Positions 33,317 to 40,516 of a stretch of 64,000 nucleotides of DNA are shown one piece after another. Position 1 is the stretch's first letter. Each line of letters starts with the position of its first letter. The translations under genes and the position numbers were made by a program. Source of the DNA: Streptomyces sp. NRRL WC-3626 (lineage in GTDB: Bacteria > Actinomycetota > Actinomycetes > Streptomycetales > Streptomycetaceae). The stretch covers positions 315,215-379,214 of the forward strand of contig NZ_JOCA01000009.1 in assembly GCF_000718785.1 (NCBI RefSeq). The letters are read 5' to 3'. The notes below the pieces were generated by a model. It worked only from the letters and a program-made list of their open reading frames with translations. It was not told the origin of the DNA and ran no database searches.

Positions 33317-34863
33317 CAGCGGGCCTCGTCTTCCGGAGACTCGGGGTTCTCGTCGTGCTCCAGGTGGCCGGTCGCGGCGCCGGTCATGGCCGTGCCGAGT
33401 TCCTCCGGGGTGACGGTGGCCGGGTCGGCGTCCGCGACCAGCCTGCCGTCGTAGATCACCCGCAGGGTGTCGGACAGACCGATGAGCTCGTCCAGGTCGG
33501 CGGAGATCAGCAGCACGGCCAGGCCCTCTCGGCGGGCCTCGCGGATGTGGTCCCAGATGGCGGCCTGCGCGCCGACGTCCACACCGCGGGTGGGGTGGGC
33601 GGCGATCAGGAAGCGCGGCTTGTGGCTCATCTCGCGGCCGACGATCAGCTTCTGCTGGTTGCCGCCGGAGAGGGAGGCCGCGGTGACGTCGATGCCGGGG
33701 GTGCGGACGTCGTACTCCGTCACGATCCGGCGGGTGTCCTCCTGGGCGGCCTTGAGGTCCAGCCATACGCCCTTGGCGTTGGGCGTCTCGGTGACGTGGC
33801 CGAGGATGCGGTTCTCCCAGAGGGGGGCCTCCAGGAGCAGGCCGTGGCGGTGGCGGTCCTCGGGGATGTAGCCGATGCCCTGCTCGCGGCGCTTTCGGGT
33901 GGGGACGGCGGTGATGTCCTCGTCGGCGAGCCGGATCACACCGGAGTCGGCGTGCCGCAGTCCGATCAGGGCGTCGACCAGCTCGGTCTGGCCGTTGCCT
34001 TCCACGCCGGCGATGCCCAGGACCTCGCCGGCGTGGATGGTGAAGGTGATGTCGTCGAGCAGGGCCTTGCCGCCGGGGGCCGCCAGACGCAGCTTCTCGA
34101 CGGTGATGACGGGGCGGTCGGTGACCGTGGACTCCGCGGTCTGGGGCGTCGGCAGCTCGCTGCCGACCATCAGCTCGGCGAGCTGGCGCGGGGTCGTCTC
34201 GGCGGGGACGGCCGTGCCGACCGTCGTACCGCGGCGGATGACGGTGATGTCGTCCGCGACGGAGAGCACCTCGCCCAGCTTGTGGGAGATGAAGATGACC
34301 GACAGGCCCTCGGCCTTCAGCTCGCGCAGGTTGTCGAAGAGCGCGTCGACCTCCTGCGGGACGAGGACGGCGGTGGGCTCGTCGAGGATCAGGGTGGTGG
34401 CGCCGCGGTAGAGGACCTTGAGGATCTCCACGCGCTGGCGGGCGGCGACCCCGAGCTCCTCGACCAGGACGTCGGGGCGTACACCGAGGCCGTAGCGCTC
34501 GGAGAGCTCCTTGATCCTGCGGCGGGCCTTCGCGCCGATCCCGTGGAGCTTCTCGCTGCCGAGGACGACGTTCTCGAGGACGGTCAGGTTGTCGGCGAGC
34601 ATGAAGTGCTGGTGCACCATGCCGATGCCGCGGACGATGGCGTCGGCGGGCGAGGAGAAGGTGACCTGCTCGCCGTGGATCGCGATGGTGCCCTCGTCCG
34701 GCTTCTGCATGCCGTAGAGGATCTTCATCAGGGTCGACTTGCCGGCCCCGTTCTCACCGACCAGGGCATGGACGGTGCCCTTGCGGACGGTGAGGTGGAT
34801 GTCGTGGTTGGCGACGACACCGGGGAAGCGCTTGGTGATGCCGGCGAGTTCGACGGCGGTCAC
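33316..34863 (-). CDS. Nucleoside ABC transporter ATPase with tandem ATP-binding domains
   Basis: A 515-residue protein of the RbsA/NupO type. The first nucleotide-binding domain has Walker A GENGAGKSTLMK and Walker B LILDEPTAVL. The second domain lacks a standard Walker A (GVEGNGQTE) and has signature LSGGNQQK and ending AAHPTRGVDVG. The only in-frame start in the region is the GTG at 34863, about 70 bp after the predicted transcription start. It is the first gene of the operon ATPase-permease-permease-cdd-deoA. Confidence 0.94.
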   Translation of the reverse strand: MTAVELAGITKRFPGVVANHDIHLTVRKGTVHALVGENGAGKSTLMKILYGMQKPDEGTIAIHGEQVTFSSPADAIVRGIGMVHQHFMLADNLTVLENVVLGSEKLHGIGAKARRRIKELSERYGLGVRPDVLVEELGVAARQRVEILKVLYRGATTLILDEPTAVLVPQEVDALFDNLRELKAEGLSVIFISHKLGEVLSVADDITVIRRGTTVGTAVPAETTPRQLAELMVGSELPTPQTAESTVTDRPVITVEKLRLAAPGGKALLDDITFTIHAGEVLGIAGVEGNGQTELVDALIGLRHADSGVIRLADEDITAVPTRKRREQGIGYIPEDRHRHGLLLEAPLWENRILGHVTETPNAKGVWLDLKAAQEDTRRIVTEYDVRTPGIDVTAASLSGGNQQKLIVGREMSHKPRFLIAAHPTRGVDVGAQAAIWDHIREARREGLAVLLISADLDELIGLSDTLRVIYDGRLVADADPATVTPEELGTAMTGAATGHLEHDENPESPEDEAR

Positions 34864-34939
34864 CGAATCGTTGACCGCCGCTCCGGCCGGAGGGCTGCTG
34901 GACGCGTTGATGACGCACTCTCCTGGGGACGGGGGCCAT

Positions 34940-34951
34940 CTACGCGCGTAG
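34940..34951 (-). promoter_or_regulatory. CTACGCGCGTAG operator of the transporter operon
   Basis: A perfect 12-bp palindrome reading toward the ATPase gene, with TAGATG as possible -10. It follows the terminator of the upstream lipoprotein gene, so the operon has its own regulated promoter. Confidence 0.75.
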
Positions 34952-34988
34952 CGCCCCTACGGCATACAAAGGGGCGGCGCACCGAACC

Positions 34989-35025
34989 GACGGGGTACGA
35001 GGAGCCGGGCTCCTCGTACCCCGTC
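34989..35025 (-). terminator. Very strong terminator after the first BMP lipoprotein gene
   Basis: A perfect 18-bp inverted repeat (34989-35006 and 35008-35025) around one central base. It lies 41 bp after the lipoprotein stop and insulates that monocistronic gene from the transporter operon. Confidence 0.85.
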
Positions 35026-35066
35026 GAGCGGAAACGCGACCCCGGGTTGTTCGGGGGTGACGTGCC

Positions 35067-36116
35067 TCAGCTCGACTTGACCTTGATCTCGCCGCCGATG
35101 ATCTTCTCCTTGGCCGTCTCGATGGCTTTCTGGAGCTCGGCGTCGTCCGCGAACTTCGGGTTGGAGTTCGCCAGGCTCACCTCACCCGTCTTCAGATCGC
35201 CCTTGACGATACCGGTCGCGGGCGTGCCGTCCTCGACCGACTTCGCCAGGTTGTACACCGCCTTGGCGACGTCCTTCATCGCCGAGGTGAGGATCGAGTC
35301 CTTGTACTTGGCGAGGGCTTCCTGCTGGTACTGGTCGGAGTCGACACCGATCGCCCACACCTTGTTGGCGGCGGCGGCCTCGATGACACCCTGGCCGGAC
35401 AGGCCCGCGGCCGCGTAGACGACGTCGGCCTTCTTCTCGATCTGGCCCTCGGCGGCGCTCTTGCCCTTGTCGGGGCTGGAGAAGCCGCCCTCCTCCGCGG
35501 TCTGGGTCAGGAACTGCGAGATGACCTTGACCTTGGGGTCGGTGTCCTTCACGCCCTGCTCGAAGCCCGCGCGGAACTTGTGGATGAGCGGGATGTTCAC
35601 ACCGCCCACGAAGCCGACGACGTCGGTCTTGGTGGACTTGGCGGCGGCGACACCGGCGAGGTAGGAGGCCTGCTCCTCGGAGAAGACCAGGTCGGCGACG
35701 TTCTTCGCCTCGATCGTGGCGTCGTCGACGATGCCGAAGGTGGTGTCCGGGAACTTCTCCGCGGCACCCTTCACGGCGGCGGCGTACGCGTAGCCGACAC
35801 CGACGACCGGGTTGTAGCCCTGCTTCGCCAGCGAGACCAGGCGCTGCTCCTTGTCGGCGTCGGTCTCGCCGTCGGTGGGCTCGACGTCGGCCGTCTCGTA
35901 CTTGAATTCCTTCTTCGCCTGCTCGAGGCCCGCGTACGCGGCGTCGTTGAAGGACTGGTCGCCCTTGCCGCCGACGTCGTAGGCGATGGCGAGGCCCTTG
36001 TCCGCCTTGGACTCCGAGGAGCCCGAGGAGGTCGAGGTGCCGCCGCAGGCGGAGAGCGCGAGGGCCAGGGAGGCGGTCGCTGCGCCTGCGACCGTGATCC
36101 GGGAAATCCGGCGCAT
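35067..36116 (-). CDS. BMP-family nucleoside-binding lipoprotein 1
   Basis: A 349-residue extracytoplasmic binding protein. Signal peptide with lipobox LALSAC (lipid cysteine near residue 24), then a Ser/Thr/Gly linker, then a BMP domain starting KGLAIAYDVGGKGDQSFNDA and containing TFGIVDD, 'VGFVGGVNIPLIHKF' and SGQGVIEAA. The ATG is preceded by AGGAG. It captures nucleosides for the ABC transporter encoded downstream. It is monocistronic with its own operator and terminator, allowing binding protein in excess over the membrane complex. Confidence 0.94.
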   Translation of the reverse strand: MRRISRITVAGAATASLALALSACGGTSTSSGSSESKADKGLAIAYDVGGKGDQSFNDAAYAGLEQAKKEFKYETADVEPTDGETDADKEQRLVSLAKQGYNPVVGVGYAYAAAVKGAAEKFPDTTFGIVDDATIEAKNVADLVFSEEQASYLAGVAAAKSTKTDVVGFVGGVNIPLIHKFRAGFEQGVKDTDPKVKVISQFLTQTAEEGGFSSPDKGKSAAEGQIEKKADVVYAAAGLSGQGVIEAAAANKVWAIGVDSDQYQQEALAKYKDSILTSAMKDVAKAVYNLAKSVEDGTPATGIVKGDLKTGEVSLANSNPKFADDAELQKAIETAKEKIIGGEIKVKSS

Positions 36117-36182
36117 GTGTGGTGCTCCTAGTCGTACAAGCGCCGGGACGTGTTCAGCTGCGGCGCTGGCTTTGCCGCAGAT

Positions 36183-36194
36183 TAACGCGCGTAG
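36183..36194 (-). promoter_or_regulatory. Variant operator of BMP lipoprotein 1 (CTACGCGCGTTA)
   Basis: On the coding strand it reads CTACGCGCGTTAAT. The left half equals the regulon palindrome, but the right edge becomes TTAATC, a -10 element. It lies 67 bp upstream of the start codon. Confidence 0.65.
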
Positions 36195-36325
36195 ACCTGC
36201 CTGAAAACCCCTTCTGTCCACCTTGTTATGCGGCCGTGGCCTAGTCGGGGGCGGGCGGGGGCCGGGGGTTGCCGGGTGCGAGTGCGGGGTGGCGGTGGGT
36301 GAGCGGGAAGGGGTGGAGACGGCGG

Positions 36326-36357
36326 AGCGGGCGGGCGTTCCCGGACGCCCGCCCGCT
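36326..36357 (-). terminator. Terminator after BMP lipoprotein 2
   Basis: Perfect 13-bp arms (36326-36338 and 36345-36357) with a 6-nt loop, starting 33 bp after the stop. Confidence 0.8.
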
Positions 36358-36389
36358 CTGTCGTGTACGGCTCCGTGTGCGGCCCGGTG

Positions 36390-37442
36390 CTACTCCGTCT
36401 TCACCGTGATCGAGCCGCCGATGATGCCTTCCTTGGCCTTCGCCACGGCATCCGTCAGGCCCGCGATCTCGGCCATCTTCGGGTTGCTGTCGGACAGGCC
36501 GACGCCGTTCACCTTGAGGTCGAAGACCTGGGTGCCGGCCAGCGGCTTGCCGTCGTGGACCGACTTCGCCAGCGTGTACACCGCGCCGCCGACGTCCTTG
36601 AGAGCGGAGGTGAGGATGTAGTCCTTGTACGCGGCGAGGGCTTCCTGCTGGTACTGGTCGGAGTCCACCCCGATGGCCCAGACCTTGGCCTTGGCGGCGG
36701 CCTCGATGACACCCTGCCCGGAGAGACCGGCCGCCTGGTAGATGACGTCGGCGTTCTTCTCGATCTGGCCCTCGGCGGCGGCCTTGCCCTTGTCGGGGCT
36801 GGAGAAGCCGCCCTCCTCCGCGGTCTGCGTCAGGTACTGCGGGATGACCTTGACCTTGGGGTCGGTCGCCTTGACGCCCTGCTCGTAGCCGGCCTGGAAC
36901 TTGTGGATCAGCGGTACGTCCACACCGCCCACGAAGCCGACGGTCTTGGTCTTCGTGGCCTTGGCGGCGGCGACTCCGGCGAGGTAGGAGGCCTGCTCCT
37001 CGGCGAAGACGAGGGAGGCGACGTTGTCGCCCTCGACCACGGAGTCGACGATGCCGAAGGTGGTCTTGGGGTACTTGGCGGCTACGGCCTTCATCGCGGG
37101 GCCGTAGGCGAAGCCGACACCGATGACCGGGTTGTAGCCCTGGCGGGCCAGCGAGATCAGCCGCTGCTCCTTGTCCGCGTCGGTCTCGCCCTCGGTGGGC
37201 TCGACGTCGGCGGTCTGGTAGCCGAACTCGTCCTTGGCCTTGGTGAGGCCCGCGTACGCGGCGTCGTTGAAGGACTGGTCGCCCTTGCCGCCGATGTCGT
37301 AGGCGATGGCGAGGCCCTTGTTCCCCTTGGAACTGTCGCTGTCGCCACCGCTGTCGCTGCTGGTGCCGCCGCAGGCGGTCGCGGCGAGGGCGAGCGAGGC
37401 GACGCCCACCGCGACGCGGATCAGTTTGGATGTCCGACGCAT
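36390..37442 (-). CDS. BMP-family nucleoside-binding lipoprotein 2
   Basis: A 350-residue paralogue of the neighbouring protein, with lipobox LAATAC, a Ser/Gly/Asp linker, and then a BMP domain (KGLAIAYDIGGKGDQSFNDA). The two sequences are alike throughout, including GQIEK and WAIGVDSDQYQQEALA, but differ in several binding-cleft regions (for example PAMKAVAAKYP here versus AVKGAAEKFP). That could mean different nucleoside preferences. It has its own operator and terminator. Confidence 0.94.
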   Translation of the reverse strand: MRRTSKLIRVAVGVASLALAATACGGTSSDSGGDSDSSKGNKGLAIAYDIGGKGDQSFNDAAYAGLTKAKDEFGYQTADVEPTEGETDADKEQRLISLARQGYNPVIGVGFAYGPAMKAVAAKYPKTTFGIVDSVVEGDNVASLVFAEEQASYLAGVAAAKATKTKTVGFVGGVDVPLIHKFQAGYEQGVKATDPKVKVIPQYLTQTAEEGGFSSPDKGKAAAEGQIEKNADVIYQAAGLSGQGVIEAAAKAKVWAIGVDSDQYQQEALAAYKDYILTSALKDVGGAVYTLAKSVHDGKPLAGTQVFDLKVNGVGLSDSNPKMAEIAGLTDAVAKAKEGIIGGSITVKTE

Positions 37443-37498
37443 CTGAAGTTCCCCATTCTCCAAAGCCCCGCAGTGGGCGCTGGGTTCGGCGCGCACAT

Positions 37499-37510
37499 TA
37501 ACGCGCGTAG
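37499..37510 (-). promoter_or_regulatory. Variant operator of BMP lipoprotein 2 (CTACGCGCGTTA)
   Basis: The coding strand reads CTACGCGCGTTAATG, the same variant as at 36183. TTAATG can serve as -10. It lies 57 bp upstream of the start codon. Confidence 0.65.
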
Positions 37511-37734
37511 ACACTCCTGGGAACGGGGTTTGGCGGGGCCGTTATCCATTCGTGCCGGTGGCTGGTTACGTCCCTGTGAACCAGGGGGGCGTACGGGTTC
37601 GAACCTGGCGGTGTGGTGTGGGGCGCGGGGGTGTACGAGGCCACGGTGCCTCTGGTGTGCGCGGTGCGCAAGCGGGGGGGGTGGGGGGGTGGGTGGGGTG
37701 GACCAGTTGGCGGCTCGGTGGGGCGGGGGGGGTT

Positions 37735-37812
37735 TTCGCCCCCGCCGCCCCTTCCCGTCCCGACCCCGGGGCTCCGCCCCGGACCCCGCTCCTCAAACGC
37801 CGGAGGGGCTGG
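37735..37812. repeat. Dispersed Streptomyces repeat, copy B
   Basis: The same element as at 25966 and 46801, with GGGGCTCCGCCCC in the centre. The end grades into the 19-bp tandem repeat. Confidence 0.75.
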
Positions 37813-37857
37813 ATTTTGCCGGAGGGGCTGGATTTTGCCGGAGGGGCTGGATTTAGC
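37801..37857. repeat. 19-bp tandem repeat, three copies
   Basis: Units at 37801-37819, 37820-37838 and 37839-37857, each CGGAGGGGCTGGATTTTGC; the last unit ends TTAGC. It appears to have grown from the last bases of the dispersed repeat. The third copy contains the stop codon of the M20 gene. Confidence 0.8.
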
Positions 37858-39094
37858 GCAGGGCGTCCAATAGTGCTGCCGCTGTGAAGAGTTCGACTCC
37901 TACCGTGATCGCGTGTTCGTCCACGTCGAAGTTGCCCTGGTGGAGGTCTCGGACCGTGCGTTCGCCCGGGGGGCGGACGCCGAGGCGGGCCATGGCGCCG
38001 GGGACTCGTTCCAGGTACCAGGAGAAGTCCTCGCCGCCGAGGCTCTGTTCGGTGCCCTCCACGGCGTCCGCGCCGCGGCGGGCGGTCATCGCGTCGCGGA
38101 GCAGCTCCGTGGCGCCTGCCTCGTTGACGACCGGCGGGACGCCGCGCACGTAGGTGATCTCCGACTTGGCGCGGTGCAGGTTGGCCACCTCGTCGATGGC
38201 GGCGACCACGACGTCGGGGGCCTGCCGCCAGGTCTCCAGGTCCAGGCAGCGCACGGTGCCGGACAGTTCGGCGTGCTGCGGGATGACGTTGGGGGCGTGG
38301 CCCGACTCGACCCTGCCCCAGGTGACCGCCAGTCCGCTGCGGCTGTCCACACGCCGGCCGACCAGGGCGGGCACGTCGGTGACGACCCGGGCGGCGGCGG
38401 TGACCAGGTCGGTGGTCAGATGCGGGCGGGCGGTGTGGCCGCCGGGGCCGTCGAGGGCGATCTCCAGCCGGTCGCAGGCGGAGGTGATGGGGCCCTGGCG
38501 GAGTCCGATCCGGCCGGCGTCGACGCGGGGGTCGCAGTGCACGGCGAGGATGCGGCCGACGCCGTCGAGTCCGCCGTCCTCGATGACCTCGTTCGCGCCG
38601 CCGGGCAACACCTCCTCGGCGGGCTGGAAGACCAGCCGCACGGGGCGGGGCAGCAGGCCCTGGCGGTGCAGTTCGGCGAGGACCAGTCCGGCGCCGAGTA
38701 CGACGGTGGTGTGCACGTCGTGGCCGCAGGCGTGGGCGCGGTCGGGCACGGTGGAGCGGTAGGCGCAGTCGGCCTTCATGTCGGGGATGGGCAGGGCGTC
38801 GATGTCGGCGCGCAGGGCGAGCAGCGCCGCGTCCGTGCCGGCCTCGCCGTCGGTTCCGATGTCACAGATCAGCCCGGTGCCGCCGGAGAGGACGCGCGGC
38901 CGCAGACCGGCCCGCTCCAGACGCTCCTTGATCGCCGCGGTGGTGCGGAACTCCTGGTGACCGAGCTCCGGGTGCATGTGCAGATCGCGTCGGAAGGCCA
39001 CGAGTTCGGCGCGGAGGGTCTCGGGCAGGGCGCCGGGGAGCACCGCTCCCCCGGGCAGATCGATCTCGGACTCCAGTGACATCAGTGGTTTCAC
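37853..39094 (-). CDS. M20-family amidohydrolase (peptidase)
   Basis: A 413-residue cytoplasmic metal hydrolase of the IAA-amino-acid hydrolase/hippuricase type: RRDLHMHPELG, ALRADIDALP, the metal ligands in HACGHDVHT, FQPAEE (catalytic glutamate), and the dimerisation-domain motif GPGGHTARP. It removes acyl groups from N-acyl amino acids. The GTG at 39094 overlaps the TGA of a possible 39-residue upstream ORF; the ATG at 39082 is an alternative start. The stop codon lies inside a tandem repeat. Confidence 0.92.
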   Translation of the reverse strand: MKPLMSLESEIDLPGGAVLPGALPETLRAELVAFRRDLHMHPELGHQEFRTTAAIKERLERAGLRPRVLSGGTGLICDIGTDGEAGTDAALLALRADIDALPIPDMKADCAYRSTVPDRAHACGHDVHTTVVLGAGLVLAELHRQGLLPRPVRLVFQPAEEVLPGGANEVIEDGGLDGVGRILAVHCDPRVDAGRIGLRQGPITSACDRLEIALDGPGGHTARPHLTTDLVTAAARVVTDVPALVGRRVDSRSGLAVTWGRVESGHAPNVIPQHAELSGTVRCLDLETWRQAPDVVVAAIDEVANLHRAKSEITYVRGVPPVVNEAGATELLRDAMTARRGADAVEGTEQSLGGEDFSWYLERVPGAMARLGVRPPGERTVRDLHQGNFDVDEHAITVGVELFTAAALLDALR

Positions 39095-39210
39095 CCTTTG
39101 AAGGGTAGGGCGCCGGAGCCGTCCACTGACCCCCGATCAAGAAAAATCAGCCCGTTGGAGGGAGATAATCTGGCTGCCCTACGCATAGCCGTATGACGAG
39201 GTGGGTACAC
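39091..39210 (-). CDS. Possible 39-residue upstream ORF coupled to the M20 gene
   Basis: A very strong ribosome site (AAGGAGGTGA on the coding strand, 39211-39220) is followed by a GTG at 39210. The frame runs 39 codons and its TGA overlaps the GTG start of the M20 amidohydrolase (GTGA), as in coupled genes. The peptide is basic in its first half (MYPPRHTAMRRAARLSP) with no known motif. It could be a leader peptide or chance. Confidence 0.3.
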   Translation of the reverse strand: MYPPRHTAMRRAARLSPSNGLIFLDRGSVDGSGALPFKG

Positions 39211-39399
39211 TCACCTCCTTTTTATGAGGGTATAGGCCGTTGGCCTGCCGGTACATGAGCTCGATCACACTCCGGCCCGTGATTCCGGCACCCGTCCACT
39301 CCTCACGGTTACCACGATCGGCACAAGCCACGCGGACCGGTTCATTCGGCGGAACCCGGGGGGCGCGGGTGGCCCGCCGTCGTCGGGGCCACCCGCGGC
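39211..39399. other. Leader/intergenic region upstream of the M20 gene
   Basis: Together with the short ORF this is a 305-bp stretch lacking established genes. It has local A+T-rich promoter-like words (TATACC and CATAAAAA on the minus strand near 39220-39235), an imperfect inverted repeat GAGGTGGGTA/CACTCACCTC at about 39199-39218 that covers the ribosome site, and the terminator of the next gene at its right end. Confidence 0.4.
39364..39397 (-). terminator. Terminator of the nonulosonate operon
   Basis: Perfect 12-bp arms (39364-39375 and 39386-39397) with a 10-nt loop, directly after the stop of the gene ending at 39400. Confidence 0.8.
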
Positions 39400-40464
39400 T
39401 CAGACCGCCGGGGCCGACCGGAGATGGTGGGCGGATCTGGCGGTGTCGGTGACGTTGGAGAGGAAGCCCTGGGCTCGGGGGGAGGCGTTCCTGGTGAGCC
39501 AGCTGGGGTCTATGTCGCACACGGCGACGCGTACACCCGTGCCGGCGAGGGCGAGGGGCAGGGTGTGGACGACCGTGGAGGGGAAGCTGAGGACGGTGGC
39601 GCCGATGGGGCCGCGCCGGGCGATCAGCTCCAGCGGCAGCTCGGGGCGGACGATCTCCAGACCCGTCTCGACGGCGAGCCGGTGGAGTTTCTCCGTGCTC
39701 TCGCGGCGGTGGGCGAAGTAGCGCTTCGCGCCGTGCGTGGTGACCAGGGCGCGTACGGCCTCCAAGTAGGCGTCGGCGTCCACCACGCCGGTCTCCACCA
39801 GTGAGGTGCCGACCATGTCGGCGCCCCGGGTGACGCGGGGCGGGCCGAAGCGTTCGCGGGTCCACGCGAAGGTGTGGGGGGTGACGGTGACGCCGGGCGG
39901 GGTGTCCTCCATGGGCATGGAGGTGAAGACCTCCACCGTGCGCTTGGCACCGGGGGTGAGCCGGCGCCGGGCGGCGGCGGACACGGGGGCGAGGACGAGT
40001 TCGCGGGGGCCCGGGCGGCCGCCCTTGCGGTGCCAGCGCACCAGGCGTTCGCCCCGGGCCAGCTGGCCGACGAACTCCATGGTCGCGGTGCCGTCGTCGA
40101 CGACGACGACCTCACGGGCCCGGGTGATCGTCAGCAGCAGCTGGACGTAGCGGGAGAAGGGGTCGCCGAGGACGACCCGGGTGGCGCGGCGCAGCGGGCC
40201 GGTCAGTCCGCCGACCGTCTGGAACGGCGCGCCGGCTCCGCCCCGCGCCTCCTCCCAGCGGACCTCGTGGCCCTCGTCGCGGGCCAGTTCGGCCATGCGG
40301 CGCAGCTGACCGCGGGTCATGGGGTCGAGGGGGGACAGCACCACGAGGGTGAGCCCCACGCCGGGCGCATGCGCGTGCGCCCACTCCAGCACGTTGAGCA
40401 GTTGTACCGGGCTCTCGACGAAGGCGAGAGTGTGGGGACCGGGCAGGCCGGCGCGGGGGCTCAT
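39400..40464 (-). CDS. Polysialyltransferase/GT52-like glycosyltransferase
   Basis: A 354-residue soluble protein. The start (FVESPVQLLNVLEWAH) has the 'eSPlQllnalE' pattern of bacterial sialyltransferase-like families, followed by Rossmann strands (LTLVVLSPLD, then REVVVVDDGTATM). A second half (GATVLSFPSTVVHTLPLALA) is like the CMP-donor side of these GT-B enzymes. It is the last gene of the operon 44264-39400, after the synthase and the CMP-transferase. Transfer of a CMP-activated nonulosonate is the likely activity. Confidence 0.7.
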   Translation of the reverse strand: MSPRAGLPGPHTLAFVESPVQLLNVLEWAHAHAPGVGLTLVVLSPLDPMTRGQLRRMAELARDEGHEVRWEEARGGAGAPFQTVGGLTGPLRRATRVVLGDPFSRYVQLLLTITRAREVVVVDDGTATMEFVGQLARGERLVRWHRKGGRPGPRELVLAPVSAAARRRLTPGAKRTVEVFTSMPMEDTPPGVTVTPHTFAWTRERFGPPRVTRGADMVGTSLVETGVVDADAYLEAVRALVTTHGAKRYFAHRRESTEKLHRLAVETGLEIVRPELPLELIARRGPIGATVLSFPSTVVHTLPLALAGTGVRVAVCDIDPSWLTRNASPRAQGFLSNVTDTARSAHHLRSAPAV

Positions 40465-40516
40465 CGACGTACGACCGTTCCCGTCGTCGTAAGGGTGGGT
40501 GGGGGTGCGGAGCGGT

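Larger units (their letters stand above)
37443..37852. other. 410-bp intergenic region with operator, G-runs and repeats
   Basis: Holds the promoter of BMP lipoprotein 2 at the left, then a G-run tract (37674-37699: runs of 8, 7, 3 and 4 G separated by single T), then copy B of the dispersed repeat and a 19-bp tandem repeat that reaches the M20 gene's stop codon. No ORF is convincing. It looks like a place where repeat sequence has accumulated. Confidence 0.55.

Noticed and set aside
37596..37605. GGTTCGAACC, resembling a tRNA T-loop
   Set aside because: No acceptor, D or anticodon arms could be paired around it. It is a chance palindrome.
39179..39865. A 228-residue minus-strand frame ending in VPTSSYGYA
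   Set aside because: Most of it lies over the polysialyltransferase-like gene in another frame. Only the ribosome-site region at its end looked meaningful, and that fits the 39-codon ORF better.
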